Assembly: GCA_022561215.1 (NCBI GenBank)
Contig: JADFRQ010000009.1
Coordinates: 1 to 64,000, forward strand
Origin: Chloroflexota bacterium
GTDB taxonomy: Bacteria; Chloroflexota; Anaerolineae; Anaerolineales; E44-bin32
Direction: 5' to 3'
DNA length: 64,000 nt
Below, piece after piece: positions 28,387 through 35,943 of the stretch (its first letter is position 1; each line of letters starts with the position of its first letter). Both the position numbers and the translations under genes were made by a program. The notes beneath the pieces were generated by a model that did not search any database, was not told the DNA's origin, and saw only the letters and a program-made list of their open reading frames with translations.

Positions 28387-28642
28387 TCCAAAGCTCTATC
28401 GTTGATTACGCGGTCTTTGATTAATCACCGCCACTTAATAGAGTAACCGTTCGTTCCAATCGACCGCAATCCGATAGACGAAGACGCTCTTTTCCAGCAA
28501 GGCAATGCAAATAAACATTAACTCCGACAAAGGTTCTTAAGGATTAACGAGGTGTCCACCCATTTTCTTAAGCCGACTTAAAAAAAATTCCACAGGAGCA
28601 CCGGATTTATCCTATTGGGAACTTCAAGCACACCAAAACTTT
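28387..28642. other. Spacer upstream of the CBS gene
   Basis: No gene is seen. A short inverted repeat TTAAG/CTTAA next to an A/T run near 28573-28590 could end the Usp transcript. Confidence 0.35.
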
Positions 28643-29155
28643 TTATCCCGGCGCAGTCCCCGCATCGGCCATTGCGAGCACAATCTCGCCCTGACATTCT
28701 TTCCGGAGCCTCTGCGTGAATTCTTCAAATTGTTCTACCGTAAATCCTTTTTCATCTTGTGGTCCGGTAGGCTGGCCAAGAATAATGTAATCTGCGTTCT
28801 TCTCTTTAAACAGGTTAATGATTTCATTGCTTATTGGTCCTTGACGAACCACTCCCTCAACCTTAATCTCATACCCTTCGGCTTTGGACTATGCGCCAAG
28901 AAGGATGAACTCACCCAAGTGTTGCAGTTCGGTTTCAACTGCGTGTACACGAGCGAGTGTTGTGTGGGTCATAAAATCCAAATTATCGACATAAAGGAAA
29001 TATTGGGGGAGCGAATTTTCTTGTAAAAGTGAAATTGCACGCGCGATGGTTGGCTCGCTTGCTGGTCCACCTCCAATTGCACAAACAACCCCTGCCACGA
29101 AATCGCCTCCATGGATGTAGATCGGAGTAGTTAAAATCCTCAAATCTTCAATCAA
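28643..29155 (-). pseudogene. Universal stress protein (UspA family) with one in-frame TAG
   Basis: One frame of about 170 codons reads as a Usp domain: VVCAIGGGPASEPTIARAISLLQE, FLYVDNLDF, then IKVEGVVRQGPISNEIINLFKEKNADYIILGQPTG, the typical nucleotide-loop region. A TAG at 28889-28891 splits it between FILLGA and SKAEGYEIKVEG, at a position where CAG would fit. The first available start is a TTG at 29155 with no clear ribosome binding site, so the 5' end may also be lost. It is the second gene within 1.3 kb to carry a single TAG. Confidence 0.7.
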
Positions 29156-29359
29156 TAAGAAATGTTCTCGACTGCACGTAGGAACGCTTGTAGATTCTAG
29201 CCGTTATTCGAGTTATTGTTGCGCGCTTCTTCCGTAGAGAGCCAGTATGCGTTGTAGCTAAAAGCAGGGTCCTTCACCCAATCCAGAGTTATGATCCGGT
29301 TCGCCAAATTTGCAACTATTGAGCAGAAAAATACAGAGTACGTGTTATGCAAAGGAATG

Positions 29360-29391
29360 AAAAAAACCGCCGCGACTAATCGGGGCGGCTT
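29360..29391 (-). terminator. Rho-independent terminator
   Basis: On the minus strand AAGCCGCC and GGCGGTTT pair (one wobble) around a 12-base loop and run into seven T. It lies 33 bases after the stop of the small secreted protein gene. Confidence 0.8.
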
Positions 29392-29424
29392 AATTTCCGG
29401 CCATTGCTTAAATTCTGGTGCAAC

Positions 29425-29760
29425 CTATTCTACGCGACAATTTTTACCATGGCTCCACACTAAGCCGGTTTGTGAGTTGATCTTGGCCTGTGTGACAGCA
29501 GAAATTTCCTCAACCATCGAGGCATTATCAAGCACGATTGCAGGTAAAACAATATCGAGCTCCGCGCCTTGACGCGCACTCATTGCTTCGTTCAAAATGC
29601 TCGAGTATCCTGAGCGTCCATCGTAGCTATTGGGGAGATGAACCATCTGAACCTGATTTTCTAGATGAATGGGAATTGATTGAGTTGCCAAACCGTAGGC
29701 CATGGTGCCGCTGGCAGTAATGATCACTATCGCGAGACCGCTGACGACCAGTCTATTCAT
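29425..29760 (-). CDS. Small secreted or membrane-anchored protein of unknown function
   Basis: A 111-residue protein with one N-terminal hydrophobic segment (LVVSGLAIVIITASGTMAYGL), either signal peptide or anchor, then a mostly polar domain with a single Cys near the C-terminus. No family is recognised. ATG 29760 has an excellent GGGAGGT; the GTG two codons earlier lies inside that site. It has its own terminator. Confidence 0.7.
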   Translation of the reverse strand: MNRLVVSGLAIVIITASGTMAYGLATQSIPIHLENQVQMVHLPNSYDGRSGYSSILNEAMSARQGAELDIVLPAIVLDNASMVEEISAVTQAKINSQTGLVWSHGKNCRVE

Positions 29761-29885
29761 ATCCACCTCCCTAGAAAGTTTACTCTTAGGACAAGATACA
29801 TCTGAATATTGATCATGTCAATAAATCGTCATTAACAATTCCAACATAGGAATGTTGATTGTGTCAACGCAAATCCGAGTAAGGG

Positions 29886-30851
29886 TTAGTTGTTGAATTC
29901 GCCATTTTTAATAACAGAGATTAACTTTTCGCCGGCGCCAGACGTTTCAATCAACCCACAAAGCTCGAGCCGTCCGATGAGATCGATCCAAAAAGTTTGT
30001 CTTTCAACGCCAATGGGCATCGATGCGAATATCTTCGCCGCCAGCTGTAATTCGTCCGTTTTATCGACAAGCGCAACGGCTTGCCAAAAGCCCATTTCCT
30101 CCAATTCAGGGGCCATCGTCCGCGCTTCTTCCCACTTCTGCATCGCGCTACGGATCTCGTTTTCTTCGAGGTCTTCATGACCTTCCATGTCTAGCAACTG
30201 CGCTCGTTGGAGACGCACGAGCCGAATCAATTCCTCCAAAGGGTCCACGTGTTCATCCACACGTAAGTCGTAAAGTGATCGCTGTTCAGCAGCGCTGTCT
30301 TCGCCTAATCTTGCTCCCGGTACAATCTTTATGGAGGCAGATTGCATTCCCCGAATATCGCCGCCCTCATTTTCTGCCGCCATCAGTGCATCCAACAATC
30401 GCTGGGCGAAATCTCCTTTTCCAGCCTCAAAGCTCGTTATCATAGCAGGGATAACCGTGGCATTGGTCATCATGTTCGCCTGCACGCTGTATCCATCCCC
30501 GTTGTGATGGTTGGCAACGGGAATACAATTTTCTCCGGTCCATGTGGCGACATTTCCCTCTCCATCAATGATGGCCACCTGTCGAAGATTGGCATCCTTG
30601 TCAGATTCGATGAGGACCCTAAGCACTTCGGGGGCAGGCATATTTTTCGACAGCAATGCCAAACCCCTTGGGCCAAAACTGATATTCGTCATTGCCTGGG
30701 TTGCCACCGCGCCAATCCCTGGTTCCAGCCAGGGAACCGCAGCACCTACAGACATTTGGTGAGTTTGAACGGCGACACCAAATTGCCCTGTCTCTGGATC
30801 GCGTGCAATGATGCTGTAGGTTGAGAAGTAGCCTTCTGGGATTATGGCCAT
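29886..30851 (-). CDS. DUF1028 family (Ntn-hydrolase-like) protein
   Basis: A 321-residue protein. Residues 5-220 are the DUF1028 domain: FSTYSIIARDPETGQFGVAVQ, AVPWLEPGIGAVATQA, NISFGPRGLALL, WTGENCIP and GYSVQANMM. The fold is related to N-terminal nucleophile hydrolases and is often described as a probable amidase, but no substrate is established. The C-terminal 100 residues are helical with a coiled-coil-like stretch (about 205-245). The ATG has AAAGGTCC upstream. It appears monocistronic. Confidence 0.85.
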   Translation of the reverse strand: MAIIPEGYFSTYSIIARDPETGQFGVAVQTHQMSVGAAVPWLEPGIGAVATQAMTNISFGPRGLALLSKNMPAPEVLRVLIESDKDANLRQVAIIDGEGNVATWTGENCIPVANHHNGDGYSVQANMMTNATVIPAMITSFEAGKGDFAQRLLDALMAAENEGGDIRGMQSASIKIVPGARLGEDSAAEQRSLYDLRVDEHVDPLEELIRLVRLQRAQLLDMEGHEDLEENEIRSAMQKWEEARTMAPELEEMGFWQAVALVDKTDELQLAAKIFASMPIGVERQTFWIDLIGRLELCGLIETSGAGEKLISVIKNGEFNN

Positions 30852-30973
30852 GTTGGACCTTTTTCTTTGAGTCGTCTCTTTTTCACCCCATGAGCGGAGA
30901 GACTAATTGTAGGAAAATGCCATAATGCGCGTTATCTCGCTCCGGAGAAGCTTGGTACGGAGTAATGGGACCT

Positions 30974-31777
30974 TCACCGAGGTAATACTCGGTTGAAAAA
31001 CGCGATGGTTAATTTCCTGGCTTCAGGACTCATTTCATGAGCGACATCTGGCAAAAGATGGAATTGAGATAAATAGCCGAGGTTTTTAAGATTGTCCGCA
31101 AATTGTCTTGCACCTTCAACCCTCGAATCGTTATCGATTTCCCCAACAATTACAAGAAACGGAATGGAGCTGGTGTTTGCAGGAGGAGAATAGAAATTTC
31201 CCGAGGAAAGGACGGAGACTCCGGAAACAAAACGAGAGTGGCTGAAAGCGAATCCTTGAACAAATTGAGCTCCAGCAGAAAATCCGACGAGAAACACTTG
31301 ATTGCGGACATTTGCTTCCCGGTACACACTGTTGATGATGTCGATCAATTTTTCTTCGCCATCTGCCTGCAGCCAACCGCCAGTTTCATCGGCCAGCGAC
31401 GGACAGATGAGGATAAAGCCGTAATCATCCGCAAATTCCTGCCAACTCGACCAACAATCACGGCCGGTTTCACCAACACCGTGAATCCCAATAAAGAGTG
31501 GCCATGCTCGTTTTTCAGTATATTTTTCAGGAAAATAGATGTAATACTCGCTAGGAGCCTCACGCAGGTAGGAGGAGGGGTTAATTGCTTTCGACCCGGC
31601 AATTCCGGAGCAAGCGGAGACAAAAAGTAGAGTGAAAATAAAATGTGCAGCGCTTCTTTTTCCAGGACGATAGGGAGCTGCCAAGCAACTCAACCATCGG
31701 AAAAGTTTATGCTGGGAAGTAAGTTCTTCCGTCAAGGGAAGGCTTGATTTTAGATCATTCACAATACGGTTTCTCAT
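30974..31777 (-). CDS. Secreted alpha/beta hydrolase (esterase/depolymerase-like), lipoprotein
   Basis: A 267-residue protein with a long N-terminal stretch ending in a lipobox-like LLFVSAC-S (Cys about 56). The catalytic triad is visible: nucleophile Ser in VGFSAGAQ (about 168), Asp in VGEIDNDSR (about 215) and His in DVAHEMS (about 247). The oxyanion side is IGIHGVGETGRD. The layout matches polyhydroxybutyrate-depolymerase/feruloyl-esterase-like enzymes (LpqC type). The n-region of about 40 residues is long for a lipoprotein, so the true start may be a later non-ATG codon. Confidence 0.8.
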   Translation of the reverse strand: MRNRIVNDLKSSLPLTEELTSQHKLFRWLSCLAAPYRPGKRSAAHFIFTLLFVSACSGIAGSKAINPSSYLREAPSEYYIYFPEKYTEKRAWPLFIGIHGVGETGRDCWSSWQEFADDYGFILICPSLADETGGWLQADGEEKLIDIINSVYREANVRNQVFLVGFSAGAQFVQGFAFSHSRFVSGVSVLSSGNFYSPPANTSSIPFLVIVGEIDNDSRVEGARQFADNLKNLGYLSQFHLLPDVAHEMSPEARKLTIAFFNRVLPR

Positions 31778-32229
31778 TGCTTGCCGATGATAAATGTCTT
31801 CACTTCAGCTGGTGCCCTGGAATATGGTTCGCAATAACCCGGAGACCGAATTCAGGATACCACCAAAGCGTGCGTTGTAGACCCTATCGATTGTCCTAGT
31901 ATAAAATAGAAAATTGCCACATCCTCCCGCGCAAGGAGAATTGTTCGGCAGGGTGATCGATCATCTCCGGACATCATTGTGTCCATCTCGATTTAAATTT
32001 CGTGAAAGAACCCCGCTGCTTGTCGTGGGGAATTTCACTCGTTCTTGAGAAAAAGGTATACGAGGCACGCACGCTGGAAAAATAGAAATCCGCGGATTAC
32101 CGGTTAACTTATCGAGCGAAAAAGGCCTTATCAATCGTGATATTGGCAGGCTTACTTCGAGGCTAGTGCATTGTCAAGAATTAGAATACCATTCATAAAC
32201 CAGGTTACTCCATCCTTGACAAAGCTTAA
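31778..32229. other. Gene-free spacer
   Basis: About 450 bases without a supported gene or recognised RNA. A small stem ACCCCGCTGCTTGTCGTGGGG lies near 32012, without a T tract. Confidence 0.4.
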
Positions 32230-32282
32230 AGCGTTCCGTCCTTTATCTATCCTGTCTAAAGAATCACGTTGGACGGAACGCT
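32230..32282. repeat. 12-bp inverted repeat at the 3' end of the Crp gene
   Basis: AGCGTTCCGTCC (32230-32241) and its exact complement (32271-32282) flank 29 bases; the right arm includes the stop codon of the regulator gene. Without a T run it may be an operator or an mRNA end structure rather than a standard terminator. Confidence 0.6.
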
Positions 32283-32958
32283 AGGAGAGCTCCGTTAATT
32301 GTTTCAGCGCCGGGCGATCCAGAATCTTAATTTTCTTGCGCTCGATATCGATCCATCCCTGATTCTTGAAATGATTTAATGTTTGCGTTGTCGTCTCGCG
32401 ATAGGTACCCACCATTTCAGCGAGATCCTGATGTGTGTACCCCTTCACGGCACTATTGTTCATGTTGTTCAATGAAAGTTTCAGCAGAAGGGAAGCCAGC
32501 CGTGCCGGGATGCTCTTAAATGCCAATTCCTCAAGTTTTATCTCTGCTTCCCTAAGTCGGCGGGCCATCGCTTGCAGGATGCGCACCCCGACTTGAGGTT
32601 TGCTTACAAGAAGTTGCTCGACATCCAACTGGCTCATTACACAGAGCGTGCAATCTTCGATGGCTTCGGCAAAGGTGTTTTGCATGCCCTGGCCAATAAT
32701 GCTCATTTCACCAAATATGGCTCCCTGCTCTAAAACAGCAACAACCAGCTTTTTGCCTTCAGGCGAAAGCCGGTAGAGTTGAACTTTTCCTTTTTTAAGT
32801 AAAAATAGAACTTCGCCGGTCTCATCCGGGCCGTAGAACACTCTTCCAGACTCGCAGGAGCTCATCGTAGTGGTGCGATCCATCTCTTCCATTTCCTGTC
32901 GGGTAAGGTCCTGGAAAATTTCTATTTCTGAAAGCGCTCTAATCTTTGTGATGTTCAT
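32281..32958 (-). CDS. Crp/Fnr family transcription regulator
   Basis: A 225-residue regulator. The cyclic-nucleotide-binding beta roll covers residues 12-120 ([40 protein letters not shown]). A long dimer helix follows, then a Crp-type HTH (about 170-200: [31 protein letters not shown]). The phosphate-binding Arg-Ser/Thr of cAMP-type proteins is not evident. No N-terminal FeS Cys set of Fnr is present, only scattered Cys, so the signal is unknown. It lies head-on upstream of two thioredoxin-fold genes; it probably regulates one of them. The stop is TAG. Confidence 0.88.
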   Translation of the reverse strand: MNITKIRALSEIEIFQDLTRQEMEEMDRTTTMSSCESGRVFYGPDETGEVLFLLKKGKVQLYRLSPEGKKLVVAVLEQGAIFGEMSIIGQGMQNTFAEAIEDCTLCVMSQLDVEQLLVSKPQVGVRILQAMARRLREAEIKLEELAFKSIPARLASLLLKLSLNNMNNSAVKGYTHQDLAEMVGTYRETTTQTLNHFKNQGWIDIERKKIKILDRPALKQLTELS

Positions 32959-32990
32959 TTCCCCAGCTCTTTCGACTCTGCAATAATTCG

Positions 32991-33239
32991 CTAAAGGCTG
33001 TTCTCAAGCTTTCTAAGCAGATCATCCGCATTGGGGTTGCCTAAGGATAACCGCTTGCCATTCAGCAAGTAAGTTGGCACAGCAAACACTGTTGAGGGCC
33101 TCTCTATGTTAGGACGCGCCAAATCGAAAATTCTTACCTCAATTTGTGGCAATTTATTTCTAACATAGTTTGCCAATTCCTGAGCCTGCATGCAACCCGG
33201 GCAATCTTGATCGATGTAAATATCTAATACTGATCCCAT
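32991..33239 (-). CDS. Small thioredoxin/glutaredoxin-like protein with CPGC
   Basis: An 82-residue protein with a thioredoxin-type fold: [21 protein letters not shown] (active-site CPGC at 14-17), a central strand IEVRIFDL, and the cis-Pro loop [12 protein letters not shown]. It is shorter than thioredoxin and like the mini-thioredoxins or glutaredoxin-like reductases that pass electrons to one partner. GGAG precedes the ATG. It ends 32 bases before the Crp-family gene, with which it is probably co-transcribed. Confidence 0.8.
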   Translation of the reverse strand: MGSVLDIYIDQDCPGCMQAQELANYVRNKLPQIEVRIFDLARPNIERPSTVFAVPTYLLNGKRLSLGNPNADDLLRKLENSL

Positions 33240-33422
33240 AAGGCATCTCCTACGGTGAAGACTATCATGCTGATGAGGGACAGGGGGTAGGGAAAGTTAC
33301 ACCCCAGCTGCAAGGCGCGCGTTAGCATGGAATCATGTTGCGCGCTTCATTAACTCTTTCTTAATCTTTTCAGTTTATGATCCTCTTTAGTTTGAGAATT
33401 GTAGGTTCAAGACAACGTTGAA

Positions 33423-33983
33423 ATGAACAGGGCGAGATTGAAAAATCGACATCATAGCTTGCTCATCCTAGTTGGATTCAGCATCCTCAGTGCATGTTCG
33501 AGCAAAAGTCCCCCTGAACAAGCACAACCATTGCCCTCGCCAGTCGTCCAAGAGGCGGTTGTTCCGACTGACCTTCCGCCGGCCACTTCAACAGCCATCC
33601 CAGCTTTTTTGCCTACAGAAGCCGAAATGGAGCAAATTGTTGAAAAACCAAGGGTAAAAACGAACATTCAAGCCAGCAATCCCAATGAAGTAAGCCTGGT
33701 CAACGGCCGGCCAACATTCGTTGAATTTTTCGCCTTTTGGTGCCCGATTTGCCAAGCATTGGCGCCCGTGGTTCATGAGCTCGAGGCCGAGTATTTTAAC
33801 AAGATTGATTTTATCTATTTGGATATTGATAATCGTCAAACAGATTCTTTCAAAAGAACGCTTGGTTATCGTTTTCAGCCCCACCTCTTCCTGCTTGATG
33901 GTCAGGGAAACATCACCCAGCAATGGGTTGGGTATGCTAGCCAAGAAGAACTGAAGATCGCGTTTGATCTAGCACTCGAGTGA
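33423..33983 (+). CDS. Thioredoxin-domain lipoprotein (WCPIC)
   Basis: A 186-residue lipoprotein: lipobox SILSAC-S (Cys about 25), a Pro/Thr-rich linker (about 30-75) and a thioredoxin domain. The active site is FFAFWCPICQALAPV (about 100-115), the cis-Pro loop is FQPHLFLL (His after Pro is unusual), and a late QQWVGYASQEEL follows. It probably reduces or oxidises disulfides outside the membrane. It is divergent from the cytoplasmic CPGC protein and the Crp-family regulator, forming a redox locus. Confidence 0.85.
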   Translation: MNRARLKNRHHSLLILVGFSILSACSSKSPPEQAQPLPSPVVQEAVVPTDLPPATSTAIPAFLPTEAEMEQIVEKPRVKTNIQASNPNEVSLVNGRPTFVEFFAFWCPICQALAPVVHELEAEYFNKIDFIYLDIDNRQTDSFKRTLGYRFQPHLFLLDGQGNITQQWVGYASQEELKIAFDLALE

Positions 33984-34115
33984 AGAAGCCCCTCAAAATG
34001 CTGCGGGCTTTTTCACCGGATGGGAACCATCCGCGGAAAAGCCAATATAGGAGGGCTAGGCCACAAATCCTCGTTTGCCATTCATACCCGAAGGGGGCTA
34101 CAGGCTTTTTTTAGC
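33984..34115 (+). repeat. Dispersed conserved element, copy B (candidate structured RNA)
   Basis: This matches copy A (10919-11065) in position, directly after a stop codon, and in a run of shared blocks: ATGCTGCGGG, TCACC, a GCGGAAAAGCCAATA block followed by GGAG, GCCATT and GGCTAC. Copy B ends in a GGCTTTTTTTA tract that could terminate transcription. No protein is encoded. Confidence 0.45.
33986..34013 (+). terminator. Terminator of the thioredoxin lipoprotein gene
   Basis: AAGCCC and GGGCTT pair around a 13-base loop and run into TTTTT, starting 3 bases after the stop codon. It forms the first part of repeat element copy B. Confidence 0.6.
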
Positions 34116-34230
34116 TCTCCCTCCCATAAATTCTAGGTAAATACCGTGTTTGCAGCTCAAATCACGGTTGCGGCGATTCTTTTTTCGGTCTACCATCCGC
34201 CTAGTTCAATCCGAAGAAGGAGGTCGTTCG

Positions 34231-34527
34231 ATGACAGAAGAGGGATCCAGAATGTCAGATATGGCACAGAAGCCGAAAATGCCAACCGTGCCAGTCTCGG
34301 CGGAAATGTCCGATGAAAGCTTTTCGCTGCTAGCCCTAATGCGTTTTTGGTTGTTTGGAACGTTTATAATCGTGTGGGCTGCGATGACCATCTTTATCGG
34401 TCTCTTTACGGATAGAGATTGGTGGTTGGCAATTCGCACCGGCTTCCCCATCTGGGGTATTGTCGGGGCGCTCTGTCTTATTTGGTACTTCGTCTATAAG
34501 TTTTATCTGGGACGAAAGTATGGATAA
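34231..34527 (+). CDS. Small two-helix membrane protein
   Basis: A 98-residue protein: a polar N-terminus of 38 residues, then two hydrophobic helices (FWLFGTFIIVWAAMTIFIGLF and FPIWGIVGALCLIWYFVYKF) joined by a short Asp/Arg/Trp-rich turn. No family is recognised. ATG 34231 has a near-perfect AAGGAGGT at 7 bases; an upstream in-frame ATG at 34150 has none. A strong terminator follows. Confidence 0.75.
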   Translation: MTEEGSRMSDMAQKPKMPTVPVSAEMSDESFSLLALMRFWLFGTFIIVWAAMTIFIGLFTDRDWWLAIRTGFPIWGIVGALCLIWYFVYKFYLGRKYG

Positions 34528-34650
34528 CAAGATTGACCTCTCGACGTATCGTTAGATAAGCAACGACCGAATTCCATGTGCGATTCTAGAAATGAGCACT
34601 TCTCTGCGGAGCGGAGCTAATTTTCAATACTGATGAGCGAAGACTATTGG

Positions 34651-34693
34651 AAATAAATGCGTCTACTTGAAAAAGTAGACGCATTTATTTTTT
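34651..34693 (+). terminator. Strong Rho-independent terminator
   Basis: A perfect 16-bp stem (34651-34666 with 34675-34690) has an 8-base loop and six T. It ends the small membrane protein transcript; it lies between convergent genes and may also act weakly on the minus-strand dehydrogenase transcript. Confidence 0.9.
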
Positions 34694-34748
34694 CATCAGA
34701 AAATTGAATGGCTTTCGAAACCCTGAAGAATTTAGCGAGGCGAAATTT

Positions 34749-35894
34749 TCAACCCAGGGCATGTTTGGAAATTACCATCCTTTGCACCTCGCTCGTCCCC
34801 TCGCCAATCGTCATCAATCTGGCGTCACGATAGAACCTTTCGACAGGATATTCCTGGCTGTAGCCGTAGCTTCCCAGGATTTGAATCGCATTACGACAAA
34901 CTTTTTCGGCCATTTCGGAAGCAAAAAGTTTTGCCATTGATGCTTCCTTCGTGAAACGTCCACCCTGATCCTTCTTCCACGCCGCATGGAAGATCAGCCA
35001 CCGCGCGGCTTCAATTTGAGTGACCCCATCCGCGATCATCCATTGGATGGCTTGATGCCCCGATAATTTCGCGTTAAATGCTTCTCTCTGTTTCGCATAA
35101 CGCATCGCTTCCTCGAGCGCGGCTCGAGCCAATCCGATCGCTAGCGCGCCAATGCTAATGCGCCCTCCATCGAGTGCTTCATACGTCTGGTATAAGCCCT
35201 GCCCAATTTCACCCAAGAGGTGTTTTGCAGGAACGCGCACATTCTCATAGCTCAGGGCGTGAGTCGGCGATGCTCTGACCCCCATCTTGCTTTCAGCAGG
35301 GTGAATGTGAAGGCCTTTGGTGTCTGTGGGAACGATAATCAGGCTGAAAGCTTTCGAGTCCTCCCGGGAATCGGTTCGACATAAAGTTACGACCAATGAA
35401 CCAACAGAAGGATTTGTAATCCAGGCCTTGCTGCCATTGATTACCCACTCATCACCATCCAACTCTGCATGTGTTTGCACGGCGCGGCTAAGATCGGAGC
35501 CTCCGGATGGCTCGGTAAGTGCTAGCGCGGCCAGGCCCGCCTCTCCGCTCGCAAGCGCAGGAAGCCAGTGTTTTTTCTGCTCTTCACTGCCAAAGAGGCT
35601 TATCGGCGCGCATCCCAGGCCATTATGAGCGGAAACAGAAAGTGCTGTTCCACCACATGACCAACCTAATTCTTCTATCGCTATGGCAGCACTGATCGAA
35701 TCAATTCCGGTACCGCCATATTCCTCGGCGATATTTAATCCCAAAAGCCCTAAAGGGCCCATCTTCTTCACCGCTTGGTGATTGAAGGAAGCATTCGCAT
35801 CCATTTCGGATGCCTTTGGCTGAACTTCTGCCGCGCAAAATTCATGCACTGCTTGCTTCCACATTTCTTGTTCATTCGTAAGCTTGAAATCCAT
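34749..35894 (-). CDS. Acyl-CoA dehydrogenase
   Basis: A 381-residue FAD-dependent acyl-CoA dehydrogenase of usual length. The N-terminal helical domain starts MDFKLTNEQEMW. The middle domain has the FAD-contact signature ALTEPSGGSDLS and WITNPSVG. The C-terminal domain holds ILGSYGYSQEYPVERFYRDA and the catalytic Glu in MTIGEGTSEVQ. It introduces the alpha-beta double bond in acyl-CoA. The start at 35894 has GAGGAG; an upstream extension of 58 residues is not homologous. It follows the acyl-CoA synthetase by 49 bases and is probably in its operon. Confidence 0.95.
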   Translation of the reverse strand: MDFKLTNEQEMWKQAVHEFCAAEVQPKASEMDANASFNHQAVKKMGPLGLLGLNIAEEYGGTGIDSISAAIAIEELGWSCGGTALSVSAHNGLGCAPISLFGSEEQKKHWLPALASGEAGLAALALTEPSGGSDLSRAVQTHAELDGDEWVINGSKAWITNPSVGSLVVTLCRTDSREDSKAFSLIIVPTDTKGLHIHPAESKMGVRASPTHALSYENVRVPAKHLLGEIGQGLYQTYEALDGGRISIGALAIGLARAALEEAMRYAKQREAFNAKLSGHQAIQWMIADGVTQIEAARWLIFHAAWKKDQGGRFTKEASMAKLFASEMAEKVCRNAIQILGSYGYSQEYPVERFYRDARLMTIGEGTSEVQRMVISKHALG

Positions 35895-35943
35895 GCAACT
35901 CCTCGGTGGTGATTTGATTGTGTGCACAGCTGTAGGCCATGGG

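Noticed and set aside
26594-29155. Reassignment of TAG to Gln (alternative code)
   Set aside because: Several intact genes in the window (subtilase, DUF4173, flippase-like, Crp, M14) end in TAG with nothing sensible downstream.
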